Part shown: piece by piece, positions 46,701 through 52,700 of the stretch
How positions within the stretch are numbered: the first letter of the stretch is position 1
How the letters are laid out: each line of letters starts with the position of its first letter
Origin: Ciona savignyi
Taxonomy: Eukaryota; Chordata; Ascidiacea; Phlebobranchia; Cionidae
DNA length: 64,000 bases
Assembly: GCA_000149265.1 (NCBI GenBank)
Contig: CH001341.1
Span: 1-64,000 of the forward strand
Reading direction: 5' to 3'
Program-made: the position numbers and the translations under genes
The notes under the pieces: generated by a model
The model's input: only the letters and a program-made list of their open reading frames with translations
What the model was told of the DNA's origin: nothing
Databases searched by the model: none

Positions 46701-49700
46701 CTAAATTATTCAAAGATGTTTAGAAATTACTTTATATATATTCTACCGCAGCAATCCCACCCGGTAAAGTTAGAAGTGAAATTTAAACCCCCTTGTATTT
46801 TTTTAAATTATTTTAATTTTACCCTTTTTCTTGACGTGCTATAACCACTGTCGTATTGTCGTTTTTTGCTTTTTCTTTTGTTATATTTTAAGCATGTGTC
46901 CCATTAATTATTTTTGAAGAAACCGAAAACAAAATATAGAAAATCATCTTGAATCTTCTTTTTTTAATTTTTTAATATTTAAGTTTCAAACCGATGGTGG
47001 GATCGTCACTAGGACCGTTTTTATAAGAGTAGGTATATGTATCGGTCGCGTTAACCATTCTGCCACACGACCGTACATGAATATTCTATTTAGATATTCT
47101 GAGTACGGCTGATCTGAACAGCGCCGATGAAAACTTGGAGTTTATCATCGCCCAGGCACCTTCTCGTGGACACCTGGAGTCAACAGATCGTCCTGGAGTT
47201 CCGATAACAACCTTCACTCAACTCGACATTGCAGGTGAGAAGAAACGCACATCGATATCTTATTTTTTTACTTTTACCGTATGATATACATCGACATCCC
47301 ATATACTACTTTCAATAGACATTTTATCGTATACTATACATTGATATCTTATATTTTACTTTCAATAGACACCGTATCGTATAATATGCATCGAAATCTC
47401 ATACCTAACTTTCAATAGATAACTTATCGTATACTTTACATCGAAATCTTTATATTTTACTTTTCATAGAGATCTTACCGTATGATATACATCGACATCC
47501 CATATATTGTAGACTTTATATAGACATTTTATCGTATACTATACATTGATATCTTATATTTTACTTTCTATATACATCTTATATATAAATCTTATTATAT
47601 GCGTAAAATAAGGTAAACTTGGAAATCCCATATTAGAGAAGAAACGCACTTACCATGCTACTATTCTCATGAAAATTTGTGGTAAAAATCCCACAAACTA
47701 ATTACTTTGGTAAAGTGTGGCACACACAGTGTTTCATGGTGGTATGGTGTAGGGATTAGGGAACACGGCCACAAAGCTATATTGTCCTGACATCGCTCAG
47801 CAGTGTGCCGTAATCTCTATCGGCCACAAGTTCTCCATCGCTTATACAGAAGAATCATTCTCTTTGTTAGTTCCACACTATCCCATGAATCAATGTCACT
47901 TCGCCCTTTTATCCGCCCAACACACAATTGCTGCAAAATCTCTTACTCATACAAGCTTTTCGTATCAAGGTTGTTTATCTTGTTGGAAAAGTAATTGAGT
48001 TCAGGCGTGTTTTAATTGCTACAAGTGTAACGGCCATGTTGTTTTTAGGATAAACCCTTATACTGAAGGGTTCTGAATAATTGACGTCGTTAAATATTAA
48101 AGCAAGTGTATTAAGGTTGTTTACAAACAAGTGCGGGTAATATTGCTACAGCCTAGTTTTGGAATGTTAATCTTGCATTTAAAAGAGAAGTCAATATGTT
48201 AACATAAATCATTGCAAATTTGTTTCACTTTTTTGACAAACCGGTAACTAGTTTGTTTGTAAAAAATGCTGAATATTTTCCGAAAGATTTGGCTGGTACA
48301 TTCGCGTTTCGTACGTGAATTATCCCACTGTGGAACTGTGATATAGCTAAAGACATCAACCTTATTCCAATAGAAAATTTATACAGGGCGATAAAACGTT
48401 TAATAAAACAATTTGATTGATAACAAACGATTTTAAAGCCAGTCTCTTTGTCTTTTTATTTCCATAGTTTAACCCTTTAATCAAAAACCCTTTCCAATGG
48501 CTTAAAAGCTTAAAAACACTCCTGCTGTACTATTTTCTGTGCTTAAAACCTTATTTCTGTAAAACAAAACCCTTTTCCGGGGTTTGAAAGCCAAACCCTT
48601 CTGCAAGATTTTCCTTGTATAAACCCTTCTGCAAGATTTTCCTTGTATAAACCCTTCTGCAAGATTTTCCTTGTATAAACCCTTCTGCAAGATTTTCCTT
48701 GTATAAACCCTTCTGCAAGATTTTCCTTGTATAAACCCTTCTGCAAGATTTTCCTTGTATAAACCCTTCTGCAAGATTTTCCTTGTATAAACCCTTCTGC
48801 AATATTTTCCTTGCATAAACCCTTCTGCAATATTTTCCTTGCATAAACCCTTCTGCAAGATTTTCCTTGTATAAACCCTTTTGCAAGATTTTCCTTGCAT
48901 AAACCCTTCTGTAAGATTTTCCTTGCATAAACCCTTCTGTAAAACAAAACCATTTCCAGGTAACAAGATCCAGTACGTACACACTGAAGAAGACGAGGTC
49001 AAAATGGACAGTTTCGAGTTCCAAGTCACCGACGGTTTTAACCCAGTCTACCGAACCTTCCGCGTCTCCATTGCTGACGTAGACAATAAGAAACCGGTAG
49101 TGACGATTAAAGGGCTACGTGTAAAAGAGGGGGCAACGAAACTAATCACCCCGTTTGAATTGAAAGGTTAGTTTTACCATCGTGTGGTTTTATACCCAAA
49201 GCGGGTTGACCAATAGTTAATTAATTGAATTCCAACCTAACACGTAAATGGAAAGGTGTTTCCTAAAAAAAGTGTAACAATAACGGTAATAATTAACTTT
49301 ACCCCCAAAGTGACTTCCCCTGAACATTACACTTTTAGAAAAGCCGATAAAATACTTTGTTTATCGACAATATACCACTGTTATTTACCCCGCAGTCGAA
49401 GATCACGATACCGTCGACGGTCTCCTGCGAATCCACATAACCCAAGCCCCAGTGCACGGTCGAATTATCCTTGGCGAAAACACCGAAGTTCGCGAATTCA
49501 CTATGGACGACCTGAACGAGAACCGAATCTCATATGCACACGAGGGCTCCGAGACGGTTGCCGACTCCTTCTCGTTTACTGTGACTGACGGGACCCACGA
49601 CGACTTCTACGTTTTCCCGTCAACCGTTGAAAGCACGGACCTTCCACAACGTATGGATATTGAAATAGTCCCAGTGGATAACGGGGTACCTCAGATCCTT

Positions 49701-52700
49701 GTGAACCGCGGAGCACCGACCGTTCGACTGCTCCCAAACGGCGACCGTGGATTCCGAATCACCAAGAAGTCTCTCAGTGCTGACGACAGAGATTCTGACG
49801 TCAGCCAACTTACCTACGTCATCACGACCCCGCTGGAGCATGGGAATATAGTCAACGTGCTGAACGACACTGGACCAATAGAAACCTTTACTCAGGGTAA
49901 GCATTGTTCGGCTATAAATGGTGTATATGACACATTGTCTTATAATGCTACTTGTTGCAATGAAATATGCAAATTAGGGGTATTACAGCGGTTTCTTCAC
50001 TTGTAAGATGACGTGATTGACGCGAAAGTGGGTATATATTCGATTCGTAAACGCGATCGACTGGTATATGGTAAAAATGAAAAAAAGTCGTTAAGTCAAT
50101 GCGTCCAATATGCAGATATAAAAATTGTCCGATATGCAGATTATATAACTTGTCAAGTTATATGAACTGGTAAAAAATAACAACAATCAAAACTCAAATA
50201 ATAAGAGTGGTTAAATTAATGGGTTGATTTATATCATTTTAAAAGTCCTGGGATGTGTAGTCAACACTGGTCGTTTTAGGTTGCTGGCCACTGGTCATTC
50301 GTCAGTTTTATAAGATTATGTTTCATCCGTGCTTGACAATGCTGAAGCTTTTTTAAGTGTGATGTTTGGTTACACACGGACAATAAAAACATATCGGACT
50401 TTAATCCTGCGACAAAACCTCTCCTAACCCTTAAGTAGGTCGAAATAAATCGGGTTAAAGGGGTTCGCCTTTTTACAATAAAAAGCGCACCGAAATTTTA
50501 AGGGATTACTGCTTACCTATTGTACAAACATATATCTCTTAAATTGTCCGATTTGTCTAGTAGTCACGTATTTCCTAGCAAATGCTAACGACAATTACCA
50601 TTCATGACGTCACAATAGTGCTTTATTTAGAGTGGATTAGGGTTATATACTCAAGGGGTAGGCAATATCCTGTCAAATGCTTTCACTTAACCCCGTTGCA
50701 TTTTGTATCAGTAAACAGTGTTTGTATAAACTAGGCAAAGCGTGGCATTTACTTTATGATAACTAGATAAGTTTCGGAGACCTTTGAAACGCCCTTTAAT
50801 AATCCCATGTCAAAATCGATTACACAGTTTTCGTAATACATGTCAGGTACTGTTTTCGTACAAAAGGACATTTAATAACAGTTGTGCTCCATAACCTACC
50901 GAATCCTACGAATTCATTATACGGCATTCCCCGTTCTTAATAAGCCAAATGCAGAATGGTTCACCAATATTTGCATTACGTGAGATAGGTACGCGCATCT
51001 TTAATTGGCCTTGTTATCTGGACAATTGTTTGTCAACTGTGGCGTCCTAATAACCGGCGAGCACGCATATGGTCAATGTCCAACTTTTGGAACTGACACG
51101 GCGGAGCACGTCAACTTTTCTTTTTTTTAATCGAGCACAGTTTTAAACCCATGAGCTCGTCACAAAATACCGTTTTGCGTATATAGTACGTCAACTTTTT
51201 TTTCCGTTTTTGCGGAGATACGTCAACTTATTTAATTGAGCTCCGTTTCGAACCCATGAGCTTGTCACAAATACCGTTTTGCGTATATAGTTCGTGACAA
51301 GTTAACTTTTTTCTACCGGGACAAGTTTCGAAAGGTACATCCACTGGTCGTTTTTAAATGGCTGTGATTGAATCGAACACGATATAATTTTGGTGGCGTT
51401 ATCAGTACATTTTTGTGCTCACTAGCAAAGGGTTGTATGGTTAGCCAAAAGTTGTGAGTTCGAAAATAGTCGCTAGCTAGGCGGTTGTGACCTTGGACAT
51501 GACACTTAGAGAACCTGGCCACAGTGAAATTGCAATATAGTTAGGCTAACCCTACTGTACACACAAGGTATTTTGACGATTACCCGTACCATAATTAACG
51601 CACTTCGTTTTCCACCCCTGGATAATATTGTATATCTGTTTCTTAAAATTGACCCATTTTTGTCACAGCATCTGTCCATTTACCAAAACAAAAAAATCAG
51701 ACACTTAGACCTACTTTGATATTTGCAAATGCCAAAAATCGCTTTAGTCTAATAATTAAATCTGCCGGTATATTCTTAAAACACACCATAAAATACTTAA
51801 ATACTATTATTTCCACCCATTTAAGATGATACTGTAGTAAAATTCTTTTAAACACCTCCACTTATATAAATTGTTTTAACATATTAAATAATCACCACTT
51901 AGCGGTAAAATTTAAAAAATTAGGGATTATTACGTCATATTATCCACTATCTTCCAAATAAACTGTGTATCGGATGTTTAGAGTCTAACTACAAGATTGT
52001 TATAGTACTGTTGGGTAGTTTACTATTTACCAGCAATTTATATTCTACCAGTTCATTTCATTCCCCCTTTATCAATTTTGGACGAATGGACTAGTTGCCA
52101 ATATAGCCCACCATGAGACTAATGCCCGTTTTTGTTTCACACATTTAAAGTCTCAAAAGCAAAATTAAAACACAAATGAGTATGCTTTTTTTAGATTTAT
52201 AGCTATTAAACCATACCCAACAAATCTATAATAATAAATAATATTTACCTTATCAAATGTATAAAATATGTTTACAGCTATTAAAGTACACTCAAAATTA
52301 GTGAGATTTACAGCCATTAAACCATACCGAGTAAATATATACAGGTACTTCCTCGATTATCCGGTCTAGTCGGGACAGCGTTTCTTTAAAACCTGAACGG
52401 ATAAGTAAAAAAACCGCATAATTGAATTCCTTTATTTAAACCAAAACAACGCAACAAGAAGTAGATTCAAATGCAACAAAACTTACAGTAGGGCTATTTT
52501 ATTGCCCCCACAAAAGTTATTCCACCTCTCTCATTAAAATAGTTCTGAATCTGTCTTGTTAAATAAGAGCTTTGTGAGGTTACAATGACAATTAACAAGT
52601 CTTGAGCAAAATTGTAAAGAAACACTTCATTGGGTCCAATGGACGGATAATCAAATGCCGGATAAACGAGGGACGGATAATCGAGGAAGCACTGTAATAA

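Noticed and set aside
48594..48957. CRISPR-like array
   Set aside because: The 28-bp units are directly adjacent, with no spacers, in an animal gene intron.
48502..49029. Three overlapping minus-strand ORFs of 136-175 codons with a 28-residue repeat
   Set aside because: They are a by-product of a 28-bp minisatellite without stop codons on that strand. The same peptide cycle appears in all three frames, and the region overlaps a real plus-strand exon.
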